In this document: positions 10,284 to 18,559 of the stretch, one piece after another
Layout of the letters: each line of letters starts with the position of its first letter
Numbering within the stretch: the first letter of the stretch is position 1
Assembly: GCF_004327355.1 (NCBI RefSeq)
Contig: NZ_QJUM01000011.1
Location: 110,110-174,109, forward strand
DNA length: 64,000 bases
Reading direction: 5' to 3'
From: Phytopseudomonas dryadis
GTDB lineage: Bacteria; Pseudomonadota; Gammaproteobacteria; Pseudomonadales; Pseudomonadaceae
Notes under the pieces: generated by a model
Databases searched by the model: none
Told to the model about the DNA's origin: nothing
Seen by the model: only the letters and a program-made list of their open reading frames with translations
Program-made: the position numbers and the translations under genes

Positions 10284-11642
10284 TCAGACCGAAAGCAGGA
10301 GGAACTCGCGTTCCCAGGAACTGATCACCCGCTTGAAGTTTTCATGTTCGGCACGCTTGACCGCGACATAGCCGCGGACGAACTTTCCGCCCAGGTATTT
10401 CTCCGCGTCCTTGCAGGCTTCCATGCGCTCCAGGGCGCTTTCGATGGTCACCGGCAGGCGCAGGTTGCGGCGCTCGTAGCCACGCCCCTTGACCGGGGCA
10501 CTCGGCGTGATGCCCTCGACCATGCCGATATAGCCACACAGCAACGAAGCCGCCAGCACCAGGTAAGGGTTGGCGTCGGCGCCGGCCAGGCGGTTTTCCA
10601 CGCGGCGGTTCTGTGGCCCGGCTTCCGGCACGCGCAGGCCGACGGTGCGGTTCTCTTCGCCCCACTCGACGTTGACCGGGGCCGAGGTGTCGGGGAGGAA
10701 ACGGCGGAACGAGTTGACGTTCGGCGCGAACAGCGGCAGCAGCTCGGGGATGTATTTCTGCAGGCCGCCGATATGGTGGTGGAATAGCTCGCTCATGCCC
10801 CCGTCCTCGTTGGAGAACAGGTTCTTGCCGGTCTTCACGTCCACCACGCTCTGGTGGATATGCATGGCGCTGCCCGGCTGGTCGGTGATCGGCTTGGCCA
10901 TGAAGGTCGCCGCCACGTCGTGCTTGAGCGCCGCCTCGCGCATGGTGCGCTTGAACACGGTGATCTGGTCGGCCAGGTGCAGGGCGTCACCGTGGCGGAA
11001 GTTGATTTCCATCTGCGCCGGGCCGTCCTCGTGGATCAGCGTGTCGAGATCCAGGCCCTGCAGCTCGCACCAGTCGTAGACATCCTCGAACAGCGGGTCG
11101 AATTCGTTGGCCGCGTCGATGGAGAAGGATTGCCGACCGACTTCCGGGCGCCCGGAACGCCCCATCGGCGCCACCAGCGGGAAATCCGGGTCGCTGTTGC
11201 GCTTGGTCAGGTAGAACTCCATCTCCGGTGCGACGATGGCCTTCCAGCCCTTGTCCGCGTAGAGCTTGAGGATGTTCTTGAGGATGTTGCGCGGCGACAG
11301 CTCGATCGGGTAGCCCTGCTTGTCGAAGGTGTCGTGGATCACCATCGCGGTCGGCTCGATGGCCCAGGGCACCAGGAATACCGCGTTCTCGTCCGGACGG
11401 CAGAACATGTCGATGTCCGCCTCGTCGAGCAACTCGTAATAGATGTCGTCCTCGACGTAGTCGCCGGTGACGGTCTGCAGCAGCACGCTCTCCGGCAGGC
11501 GCATGCCCTTTTCGTCGAGAAACTTGTTGGTCGGCGAGATCTTGCCGCGGGCAATGCCGGTAAGGTCACTGATCAAGCATTCCACTTCGGTGATTTTGCG
11601 TTCTTTCAGCCAGCTCGAGAGCTGGTCCAATTTGGTACTCAT
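10284..11642 (-). CDS. spuB: Gamma-glutamylpolyamine synthetase SpuB (PauA/PuuA type)
   Basis: A glutamine-synthetase-fold ligase of 452 residues that joins glutamate to a polyamine amine using ATP, the first step of gamma-glutamylation. GS-fold motifs are visible: APEMEFYL, EDGPAQMEINF, MHIHQSV, NRTVGLRVPEAGPQNRRVENR and GADANPYL. No NLYDLP-type adenylylation site of true glutamine synthetase is seen. The start MSTKLDQLSSWLKERKITE at 11642 has GAGGT five bases upstream. It lies between spuA and spuC on the same strand. Which amine it prefers cannot be told from sequence. Confidence 0.93.
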   Translation of the reverse strand: MSTKLDQLSSWLKERKITEVECLISDLTGIARGKISPTNKFLDEKGMRLPESVLLQTVTGDYVEDDIYYELLDEADIDMFCRPDENAVFLVPWAIEPTAMVIHDTFDKQGYPIELSPRNILKNILKLYADKGWKAIVAPEMEFYLTKRNSDPDFPLVAPMGRSGRPEVGRQSFSIDAANEFDPLFEDVYDWCELQGLDLDTLIHEDGPAQMEINFRHGDALHLADQITVFKRTMREAALKHDVAATFMAKPITDQPGSAMHIHQSVVDVKTGKNLFSNEDGGMSELFHHHIGGLQKYIPELLPLFAPNVNSFRRFLPDTSAPVNVEWGEENRTVGLRVPEAGPQNRRVENRLAGADANPYLVLAASLLCGYIGMVEGITPSAPVKGRGYERRNLRLPVTIESALERMEACKDAEKYLGGKFVRGYVAVKRAEHENFKRVISSWEREFLLLSV

Positions 11643-11682
11643 AGAGACCTCAGGGTTTAAGAAACCGACATGTGCCGCCGGC

Positions 11683-12435
11683 TCAGCATAGCCCCGCCCT
11701 CTTCCTGCAAGCCTCACCAAAGGCCTGAAAGATGGCGAGATAATCCGGGTTATCGCTGACTTGCCACTCCGGGTGCCATTGCACGCCGAGGGCAAAGCTC
11801 GGCGCCGCCTCGACGGAAAATGCCTCGATCAGCCCGTCCGGGGCCAGCGCCTCGATTCTAAGGCCCGGGGCCAGTCGTTCGACACCCTGCCCGTGAATGG
11901 AATTGACCTTTATTTCAGGCCCCAGGCCGAGCCCGGCCAGCACACCGCCCGGCTGCACCTGCAAGGCGTGGGCCGGCCCGTACTGCACTTCGAGGGGCGC
12001 ATCTTGCGGCTCGCGATGATCCATCAGGCCAGGCACCTGGTGCAGCGCCTGATGCAGGCTGCCGCCGAACGCCACGTTCATCTCCTGGAAGCCGCGGCAG
12101 ATACCCAGCAGCGGTATCCCCAGCGCCACGGCGCGCAGGATCAGCGGCAGGCTGAGGCCATCGCGGGCGCTGTCGTGCAGGGTTCCGGGCGCGCTGGGCG
12201 CACCGCCATAATGCTGCGGCTCGACATTCGAGGGAGAACCGGTGAACAGCAGCCCGTGCAGATTTTCGAGCAGGCTATCGGGATCGATCAGCCCGGGCAG
12301 CGCCGGGATGATCAGGGGCAGACCGCCCGCGCCGCTACACACCGCCCGCAGGTACTTGTCGCCGGCGATATGATAGGAGTGCGCACCGATCCGTTTGGTG
12401 CAGGCGATGACGCCGATCAGCGGCATGCAAGACAT
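11683..12435 (-). CDS. spuA: Gamma-glutamyl-GABA hydrolase SpuA (PauD/PuuD)
   Basis: A class I glutamine-amidotransferase-like hydrolase of 250 residues that splits gamma-glutamyl-GABA into glutamate and GABA, the last step of the gamma-glutamyl polyamine pathway. The catalytic triad is readable: Cys113 in GICRGFQEMN, with His221 and Glu223 in GVQWHPEW. It starts MSCMPLIGVIACTK; no strong ribosome site precedes it, and an ATG three codons later is possible. It is the first gene of the spuA-H operon and is divergent from spuI across a 277-bp regulatory region with two inverted repeats. Confidence 0.93.
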   Translation of the reverse strand: MSCMPLIGVIACTKRIGAHSYHIAGDKYLRAVCSGAGGLPLIIPALPGLIDPDSLLENLHGLLFTGSPSNVEPQHYGGAPSAPGTLHDSARDGLSLPLILRAVALGIPLLGICRGFQEMNVAFGGSLHQALHQVPGLMDHREPQDAPLEVQYGPAHALQVQPGGVLAGLGLGPEIKVNSIHGQGVERLAPGLRIEALAPDGLIEAFSVEAAPSFALGVQWHPEWQVSDNPDYLAIFQAFGEACRKRAGLC

Positions 12436-12484
12436 GGGACACCCGTTTTTTGGTGTATATAGGGTTCGGCTCGAGAGTAGCGTT

Positions 12485-12523
12485 GTTCATTTTTTTACAC
12501 AACAGCCATGTAAAAAATTGAAC
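12485..12523. promoter_or_regulatory. 15-bp inverted repeat in the spuA-spuI divergent promoter
   Basis: Arms GTTCATTTTTTTACA (12485-12499) and TGTAAAAAATTGAAC (12509-12523) pair at 14 of 15 positions around a 9-base spacer. The AT-rich symmetry and position between two divergent polyamine genes suggest an operator for a dimeric regulator. The identity of that regulator (for example a PauR-like protein) is not known from this window. Confidence 0.6.
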
Positions 12524-12581
12524 ACGCCACCCTGAGCACTGCGAAAACACAGGCAAAACCGCGCCTGGCAATGCCCTGAAA

Positions 12582-12618
12582 TGCCCTAAAAATGGCCACA
12601 TGGCTCTTTTTTAGGGCA
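12582..12618. promoter_or_regulatory. Perfect 11-bp inverted repeat upstream of spuI
   Basis: TGCCCTAAAAA (12582-12592) and TTTTTAGGGCA (12608-12618) are exact reverse complements with 15 bases between. An extra partial copy ATGCCCTGAA lies just upstream at 12571-12580. This is a second candidate operator in the same divergent region, nearer to spuI. Confidence 0.6.
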
Positions 12619-12712
12619 CCATGGACCTGTCTTGACAGCGTCAGGCGTTTAAGATTGACTCCTTCTCGTGCAATTGCATGATTGATATTTTTAACAACAA
12701 AGGTGTTGCATC

Positions 12713-14092
12713 ATGTCGGTACCCCCGCGTGCCGTTCAGCTTAATGAAGCGAACGCGTTCCTTAAGGAACATCCTGAGGTTCAGTTCGTCGACCTTCTTA
12801 TTGCGGATATGAATGGCGTGGTGCGCGGCAAGCGCATCGAACGCGCCAGCCTGCACAAGGTGTACGAAAAAGGCATCAACCTCCCCGCCTCTTTGTTCGC
12901 CCTGGATATCAATGGCGCCACGGTGGAAAGCACCGGCCTGGGCCTGGATATCGGCGACGCCGACCGTATCTGCTTCCCCATCCCCAATACCCTGTGCAAG
13001 GAACCCTGGCAGAAGCGCCCCACCGCGCAACTGCTGATGACCATGCACGAGCTGGACGGCAAGCCCTTCTTCGCCGACCCCCGCGAGGTATTGCGCCAGG
13101 TGGTGCAGAAGTTCGACGAACTCGGCCTGACCATCTGCGCGGCCTTCGAACTGGAGTTCTACCTGATCGACCAGGAGAACGTGAACGGCCGCCCGCAACC
13201 ACCACGCTCGCCGATCTCCGGCAAGCGGCCGATCTCCACCCAGGTCTACCTGATCGACGACCTCGACGAGTACGTCGACTGCCTGCAGGACATGCTCGAG
13301 GCGGCCAAGGAGCAGGATCTGCCGGCCGACGCCATCGTCAAGGAAAGCGCCCCGGCGCAGTTCGAGGTCAACCTGCACCACACCCAGGACGCCCTCAAGG
13401 CCTGTGACCATGCGCTGCTGCTCAAGCGCCTGATCAAGAACATCGCCTACGACCACGAGATGGACTCGACCTTCATGGCCAAGCCCTATCCCGGCCAGGC
13501 GGGCAACGGCCTGCACGTGCACATCTCGCTGCTGGACAAGAAGACCGGGCAGAACATCTTCGCCACCGACGATCCCGAGCAGCATGCGCCGCTGCGCCAT
13601 GCCATCGCCGGCATCCTCGAGACCATGCCGGCGTCGATGGCCTTCCTCTGCCCCAACGTCAACTCGTATCGCCGTTTCGGCGCGCAGTTCTACGTGCCCA
13701 ACGCGCCGAGCTGGGGCCTGGACAACCGCACCGTGGCGGTCCGCGTGCCCACCGGCAGCGACGATGCGATTCGTATCGAGCACCGCGTGGCCGGCGCCGA
13801 TGCCAACCCGTACCTGATGATGTCGGCGATCCTGGCCGGCATTCACCATGGCCTGACCAATCAGCTGGATCCGGGCGAGCCGATCGAGGGCAACTCCTAC
13901 GAGCAACTGGAGCAGAGCCTGCCGAACAACCTGCGCGACGCCCTGCGCGAGCTGGACGACAGCGAAGTGCTGAACAAGTACATCAGCCCGGACTACATCG
14001 ACATCTTCGTCGCCTGCAAGGAAGCCGAGCTGCAGGAGTTCGAGACCACCATCTCCGACCTCGAGTACAACTGGTACCTGCACACGGTCTGA
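12713..14092 (+). CDS. spuI: Gamma-glutamylpolyamine synthetase SpuI (PauA type)
   Basis: A second GS-fold ligase, 459 residues, divergent from spuA. Active-site blocks include FELEFYLID, KESAPAQFEVNLHH, GLHVHISLLD, NRTVAVRVPTGSDDAIRIEHR and GADANPYLMM. The start ATG has AAAGGTG upstream. In P. aeruginosa the gene in this position is spuI (PA0296), one of several PauA paralogues used for different amines. It differs clearly from SpuB, so the two are ancient paralogues and not a recent copy. A 373-bp repeat-rich gap follows. Confidence 0.93.
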   Translation: MSVPPRAVQLNEANAFLKEHPEVQFVDLLIADMNGVVRGKRIERASLHKVYEKGINLPASLFALDINGATVESTGLGLDIGDADRICFPIPNTLCKEPWQKRPTAQLLMTMHELDGKPFFADPREVLRQVVQKFDELGLTICAAFELEFYLIDQENVNGRPQPPRSPISGKRPISTQVYLIDDLDEYVDCLQDMLEAAKEQDLPADAIVKESAPAQFEVNLHHTQDALKACDHALLLKRLIKNIAYDHEMDSTFMAKPYPGQAGNGLHVHISLLDKKTGQNIFATDDPEQHAPLRHAIAGILETMPASMAFLCPNVNSYRRFGAQFYVPNAPSWGLDNRTVAVRVPTGSDDAIRIEHRVAGADANPYLMMSAILAGIHHGLTNQLDPGEPIEGNSYEQLEQSLPNNLRDALRELDDSEVLNKYISPDYIDIFVACKEAELQEFETTISDLEYNWYLHTV

Positions 14093-14465
14093 GGCCTCCC
14101 GAAACGGCGGCGCCCGCCTAATGCCAGTCAGTTAAGCATTGGGCCCGCAAAACGGCGGTTTGCCCCGGCCCTGTGGGAGCCGCGCCCCCCGCGGCGATTG
14201 CGGGTCGCACCACTGGTTTTGTGGGATGGCCGCCATCGCATCGCGCCGAGGTCGACGCTCCTACACGGGCGGCAGTTTGCCGCTCTTCTTCTGTAAGCGC
14301 CCCTGCTCCCACAAAAACCTTATCTGATCGGCATTCGGCGTCTGCCGGCGTTTTCATGATGAAACCCTCATTCCAGAGCCTTTAGCGGCTCCAGGAGATT
14401 GACGCTGCCGCGCTCAGGAGGCCTAATCTGCCCACCCGTTCGCCAGCACTTTCAGGACGCTCACG
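14093..14465. other. 373-bp intergenic region with a dispersed repeat
   Basis: No credible gene is seen. The central part (about 14172-14264) is a genus-type repeat that runs from GTGGGAGCCGCG to GACGCTCCTAC and contains GGATGGCCGCCATCGCATCG. The last 100 bases should contain the promoter of the PotF-like gene, but no convincing sigma-70 match was identified. Confidence 0.6.
14172..14264. repeat. Dispersed GGAGC...GCTCC repeat, copy 1
   Basis: It is flanked by GTGGGAGCCGCG and its rough inverse GCTCCTAC, with an internal GGATGGCCGCCATCGC. The same layout recurs at 32801-32932, 42591-42699 and 52407-52616, always in intergenic DNA. Confidence 0.65.
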
Positions 14466-15530
14466 ATGATTCGCCGCCTCATTCCCCTGCTGCTGAGCCT
14501 GTCGCCCCTGATCACCCTGGCGGCGCAGGGCGATAGCATCCGCGTCTACAACTGGAACGACTATATCGCCCCGCAGGTACTGGAACGTTTCCAGGCCGAA
14601 ACCGGCATCGAGGTCGATTACCATACCTTCAGCACAGCCGAGGCACTGAGAACCGCGCTGAACAGCGGTGAGGCCATCGACATCGCCGTGCCCACGCACA
14701 ACGAGCTGGCCAAGCTGATCGAAGCCGGCACCCTGCAACCCCTGGACTTCAGCCAGTTGCCCAACCGCCAGCACCTGGACAAGGAACTGCTGACCAAACT
14801 CGCCGCGGTCGATCATCGCAACCGGCACGCCGTTCCCTACCTGTGGGGCGCGGTCGGCCTGGCCATCAACGTGCCCAAGGCCGAAGCCAGCTACGGTGGC
14901 CCGCTGCCACGGAGCTGGAGCCTGCTGTTCGATCCGGCGCAGAGCAGTCGCCTGGCCGCGTGCGGGATCAGCACCCTGGACGCCCCGGAAGAAGTGCTCT
15001 CGGTGCTGTTCAACTACCAGGGCCACAGCCTGGCCCGCGCCGCGCCGGCGCGCATCAAACGCGCAGGCGAACTGCTGCAGCAACTGCGACCGAACCTGCG
15101 CTATGTCGACAGCGAGCGCTACATCGACGATCTCAACGACGGCAAGCTGTGCCTGGCCCTGGCCTGGGTCGGCGACGCACTGGGCGCGGCCAGCAAGGGC
15201 CAGCCCGTGCAATTCGTCATTCCCGAGGAGGGCTCGGTACTGTTCATCGACAGCCTGGTGATTCCCAGCAGCGCCCGTCGCCCCGATCTCGCCCATCGTT
15301 TCATCGACTACCTGATGCAGCCCGAAGTAGCCGCCCTGATCACCCGCGAAACCCTGTACCCGAGCGGTAACGCCGATGCCAGGCAGTTCCTCGAGGCCAG
15401 CCTGCGCAACGAGCCGGCGCTGTATCCGGATGCCGCCCTCAGGCGTCGCATGCATGCCTTGGAAACCCTGCCGCAGAAGCAGGAGGAGGTGCGCGATGCC
15501 GTGTGGAAACGCTTTCGTGACGGTGCCTGA
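14466..15530 (+). CDS. Orphan periplasmic polyamine-binding protein, PotF family
   Basis: A 354-residue protein with a signal peptide (MIRRLIPLLLSLSPLITLAA) and the PotF core: SIRVYNWNDYIAPQVLERFQ, DIAVPTHNELAKL, PYLWGAVGLAINV and RYVDSERYIDDLNDGKLCLA. It differs from SpuD and SpuE in pocket residues (NWND where they have NWSD, and VDSERY where they have FHSSKY), so ligand choice probably differs. No permease or ATPase is adjacent. Its stop is followed immediately by the aguR start (TGAATG), so the two are translationally coupled. P. aeruginosa has a similar gene (PA0295) in the same place. It may feed SpuFGH or act as a sensor for agmatine-like ligands; both are inference. Confidence 0.88.
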   Translation: MIRRLIPLLLSLSPLITLAAQGDSIRVYNWNDYIAPQVLERFQAETGIEVDYHTFSTAEALRTALNSGEAIDIAVPTHNELAKLIEAGTLQPLDFSQLPNRQHLDKELLTKLAAVDHRNRHAVPYLWGAVGLAINVPKAEASYGGPLPRSWSLLFDPAQSSRLAACGISTLDAPEEVLSVLFNYQGHSLARAAPARIKRAGELLQQLRPNLRYVDSERYIDDLNDGKLCLALAWVGDALGAASKGQPVQFVIPEEGSVLFIDSLVIPSSARRPDLAHRFIDYLMQPEVAALITRETLYPSGNADARQFLEASLRNEPALYPDAALRRRMHALETLPQKQEEVRDAVWKRFRDGA

Positions 15531-16175
15531 ATGACCTCGCGCAAGCCCCGCGCCAGCAGCCAGGCGCGCATCGAGCAGATCCTCGCCGCGGCCCGCGCCC
15601 TGCTCGCCGAACAGGGCGTGGCCGCCCTGTCGATCTATGCCGTGGCCGAGCGCGCGGCCATGGCGCCCTCCTCGGTCTATCACTTCTTCGCCAGCGTACC
15701 GGCCCTGCTGCAGGCCCTGACCGCGGATGTGCACGGCGCCTTCCGCGCCTGCCTGCAGAGTCCCATCGAGAGCGCCCAACTGCACAGTTGGCGCGACCTG
15801 TCGCGGATCGTCGAACAGCGCATGCTGGCCATCTACGCCAGCGATACCGCCGCCCAGCAACTGATCCTGGCCCAGCACGGCCTGAGCGAAGTGACCCAGG
15901 CGGATCGCCAGCACGACATCGAACTCGGTCAACAGATGCAGGCGCTGTTCGACCGCCACTTCGTACTCCCGGCCCTGCCGGAGGATATCGACGTCTTCGC
16001 CCTGGCCATGGAGCTGGGCGACCGCGTCTATGCGCGCTCGGTGCAGCTCCACGGCCGCATCACGCCACGCCTGGCCGAAGAGGGCATGCGCGTGTTCGAG
16101 GCCTATCTCGGCCTGTACCTGCCTCCCCACCTGCGCAAACGCGAAGCGCCGGCGGCGGGCGACTCCACCCTCTGA
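15531..16175 (+). CDS. aguR: TetR-family regulator AguR
   Basis: A 214-residue TetR regulator. The N-terminal helix-turn-helix region covers about residues 10-60 (QARIEQILAAARALLAEQGV, then SIYAVAERAAMAPSSVYHFF), and the rest is a helical ligand-binding domain. In P. aeruginosa AguR represses aguBA and is relieved by agmatine or N-carbamoylputrescine. Position supports the same role here: it lies directly upstream of aguBA, and a 25-bp perfect palindrome stands in the gap. It is coupled to the upstream PotF-like gene with no spacing. Confidence 0.9.
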   Translation: MTSRKPRASSQARIEQILAAARALLAEQGVAALSIYAVAERAAMAPSSVYHFFASVPALLQALTADVHGAFRACLQSPIESAQLHSWRDLSRIVEQRMLAIYASDTAAQQLILAQHGLSEVTQADRQHDIELGQQMQALFDRHFVLPALPEDIDVFALAMELGDRVYARSVQLHGRITPRLAEEGMRVFEAYLGLYLPPHLRKREAPAAGDSTL

Positions 16176-16285
16176 CTCCCCACTGGCGGTCGTAGCCGCC
16201 CTGCAGAGCCCCGGGTTCATTGGCGCATGGCCCGCAACAGATGCTTCAGCGGTGAAACAGGCCCGGAGCCTGTCATGCTATATAA

Positions 16286-16310
16286 TCGATATTTATCCGA
16301 TAAATATCGA
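16286..16310. promoter_or_regulatory. 25-bp perfect palindrome, candidate AguR operator
   Basis: Arms TCGATATTTATC and GATAAATATCGA are exact reverse complements around one central C. It lies 30 bp upstream of a good sigma-70 promoter for aguB. A related half-site (TTTTTATCGA) falls between that promoter's -35 and -10. TetR dimers bind such palindromes, so this is the obvious AguR target. Confidence 0.7.
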
Positions 16311-16340
16311 ACAGGTAGCCAAAAAAATATCCGACACCCT

Positions 16341-16368
16341 TTGAAAACGGATTTTTATCGACTATAAA
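16341..16368 (+). promoter_or_regulatory. Sigma-70 promoter for aguBA
   Basis: TTGAAA (16341-16346) and TATAAA (16363-16368) are 16 bases apart. Transcription would start about 85-90 bases before the aguB ATG. Confidence 0.6.
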
Positions 16369-16462
16369 GGGTCGTCATTTCCATCCTTATCCGTCCGTTC
16401 GACGTCACGGTAGCTCTGCTAAGGTTCAGCCTCTACCGCTCACTGTCCCCTGGAGGTACCGC

Positions 16463-17341
16463 ATGTCCCGTATCGTCACCGTCGCCGCCACCCAGATGGC
16501 CTGTTCCTGGGACAGCGCCGCGAACATCGCCAAGGCCGAGAAACTGGTGCGCGAAGCCGCCGGCAAAGGCGCTCAGGTCATCCTCATCCAGGAACTGTTC
16601 GAGACGCCCTACTTCTGCCAGAAGCCCAATGCGAACTACCTGCAGCTGGCCACACCGGTCGAGAGCAACCCGGCGATCCTGCACTTCCAGAAGATCGCCG
16701 AGGAACTGCAGGTGGTGCTGCCGATCAGCTTCTTCGAACTGGCCGGGCGGGCGCGCTTCAACAGCATCGCTGTCATCGATGCCGACGGCAGGAACCTCGG
16801 CATCTATCGGAAAAGCCATATCCCCGACGGTCCCGGCTACCACGAGAAGTACTACTTCAACCCGGGCGACACCGGCTTCAAGGTGTGGAACACCCGCTAC
16901 GCCAGGATCGGCGTGGGCATCTGCTGGGATCAGTGGTTCCCCGAATGCGCCCGCAGCATGGCCCTGCTCGGCGCGGAAATCCTCTTCTACCCCACCGCCA
17001 TCGGCAGCGAGCCGCACGACGCCAGCATCACCTCGCGCGACCACTGGCAGCGGGTACAGCAAGGCCATGCCGGCGCCAACCTGATGCCGCTGGTCGCCAG
17101 CAACCGCATCGGCAAAGAAGAGCAGGACGGCTACGACATCACCTTCTACGGTTCGTCCTTCATCGCCAACCAGTTCGGCGAGAAGGTCGAGGAACTGAAC
17201 GAAACCGAGGAAGGCGTGCTGGTACACAGCTTCGACCTCGATCAGCTCGAGCACGTCCGCAGCGCCTGGGGCACCTTCCGCGACCGTCGTCCGAACCTCT
17301 ACGGGCCGATCAAGACCCTGGATGGCGCGCTGGAGTCCTGA
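16463..17341 (+). CDS. aguB: N-carbamoylputrescine amidohydrolase AguB
   Basis: A carbon-nitrogen hydrolase (nitrilase superfamily) of 292 residues that turns N-carbamoylputrescine into putrescine, CO2 and ammonia in the cytoplasm. The catalytic triad is complete: Glu44 (LIQELFETPYF), Lys117 (YRKSHIPDGPGYHEKYYF) and Cys154 (GICWDQWFPE). It starts MSRIVTVAATQMACSWD with GGAGGT upstream. It is followed 84 bp downstream by aguA, so the two consecutive enzymes of the agmatine pathway form an operon. Confidence 0.96.
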   Translation: MSRIVTVAATQMACSWDSAANIAKAEKLVREAAGKGAQVILIQELFETPYFCQKPNANYLQLATPVESNPAILHFQKIAEELQVVLPISFFELAGRARFNSIAVIDADGRNLGIYRKSHIPDGPGYHEKYYFNPGDTGFKVWNTRYARIGVGICWDQWFPECARSMALLGAEILFYPTAIGSEPHDASITSRDHWQRVQQGHAGANLMPLVASNRIGKEEQDGYDITFYGSSFIANQFGEKVEELNETEEGVLVHSFDLDQLEHVRSAWGTFRDRRPNLYGPIKTLDGALES

Positions 17342-17425
17342 GCCAGGCGCCGCGCGTGTCCACAGCCACATTCCCCTGAAAGGCGGGAGCGCTTCCAGCC
17401 GCGCTCCCCGTCACGGAGCAACGCC

Positions 17426-18532
17426 ATGTCGACCCTCACCTCCACCCCCCGCGCCGATGGCTTCCGCATGCCCGCCGAATGGGAGCCGCACAGCCAGACC
17501 TGGATGGTCTGGCCGGAGCGCCCGGACAACTGGCGCCTGGGCGCCAAGCCCGCCCAGCAGGCCTTTGCCGCCGTGGCCCTGGCCATCGCCGAGTTCGAAC
17601 CCGTCACGCTCTGCGTCTCCGCCGCGCAGTACGAGAACGCCTGCGCGCGGCTGCAGCACCCGCATATCCGCGTGGTGGAAATGAGCACGGACGACGCCTG
17701 GGTGCGCGACACCGGCCCGACCTTCGTCAGCAACGACCGGGGCGAGCTGCGCGGCGTGGACTGGGGCTTCAATGCCTGGGGCGGGCTCGCCGGAGGCCTG
17801 TACTTTCCCTGGCTGCGCGACGATCAGGTGGCCGGCAAGATCCTCGGCCTGGAGGGCTGTGCGCGCTACCGCAGCGAAGGCTTCGTGCTCGAGGGCGGCT
17901 CGATTCACGTCGATGGCGAAGGCACCCTGATCACCACCGAGGAATGCCTGCTCAACCCCAATCGCAACCCGCACCTGAACCGCGAGCAAATCGAGGCCGT
18001 GCTGGCCGAACACCTGGCCATCGACAAGGTGATCTGGCTACCGGACGGTCTGTTCAACGACGAGACCGATGGCCACGTCGACAACTTCTGCTGTTACGTG
18101 CGCCCCGGCGAGGTATTGCTGGCCTGGACGGACGAGCCGGACGACCCGAACTATCCGCGCTGCCAGGCCGCCCTGCGCGTGCTGGAGAACAGCCGCGACG
18201 CCAGGGGCCGGCCATTGACCGTGCACAAGATGCCGATCCCCGGTCCACTGCATGCCAGCGACGAAGAATGCGCCGGCGTCGATCGGGTCGCCGGCAGCCA
18301 GGAGCGCAGCCCGGAGCTACGCCTGGCCGGCTCCTATGTGAACTTCCTGATCGTCAACGGCGGCATCGTCGCGCCCAGCTTCGCCGACCCGAAGGACGCC
18401 GAGGCGAAGGCGATCCTGCAGCGCCTGTTCCCCGAGCGGCGCGTGGTGCTGGTGCCGGGCCGGGAGATCCTGCTGGGCGGCGGCAATATCCACTGCATCA
18501 CCCAGCAGCAACCGTTGGCGCAGAAAGGCTGA
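17426..18532 (+). CDS. aguA: Agmatine deiminase AguA
   Basis: A peptidylarginine-deiminase-fold enzyme of 368 residues that hydrolyses agmatine to N-carbamoylputrescine and ammonia. The catalytic Cys357 lies in [13 protein letters not shown], the exact position known for the family. Other active-site blocks are [33 protein letters not shown] and [13 protein letters not shown]. The start ATG has GGAGCAACGCC upstream. It is the second gene of aguBA. A diheme peroxidase gene ends 27 bp away on the other strand. Confidence 0.96.
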   Translation: MSTLTSTPRADGFRMPAEWEPHSQTWMVWPERPDNWRLGAKPAQQAFAAVALAIAEFEPVTLCVSAAQYENACARLQHPHIRVVEMSTDDAWVRDTGPTFVSNDRGELRGVDWGFNAWGGLAGGLYFPWLRDDQVAGKILGLEGCARYRSEGFVLEGGSIHVDGEGTLITTEECLLNPNRNPHLNREQIEAVLAEHLAIDKVIWLPDGLFNDETDGHVDNFCCYVRPGEVLLAWTDEPDDPNYPRCQAALRVLENSRDARGRPLTVHKMPIPGPLHASDEECAGVDRVAGSQERSPELRLAGSYVNFLIVNGGIVAPSFADPKDAEAKAILQRLFPERRVVLVPGREILLGGGNIHCITQQQPLAQKG

Positions 18533-18559
18533 ACGGCCGCCGCCGGGATCAGCGGCCGA

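Noticed and set aside
12641..14083. Reverse-strand 480-codon open frame over spuI
   Set aside because: It is a shadow of spuI; the forward protein has clear glutamine-synthetase motifs and a ribosome site.
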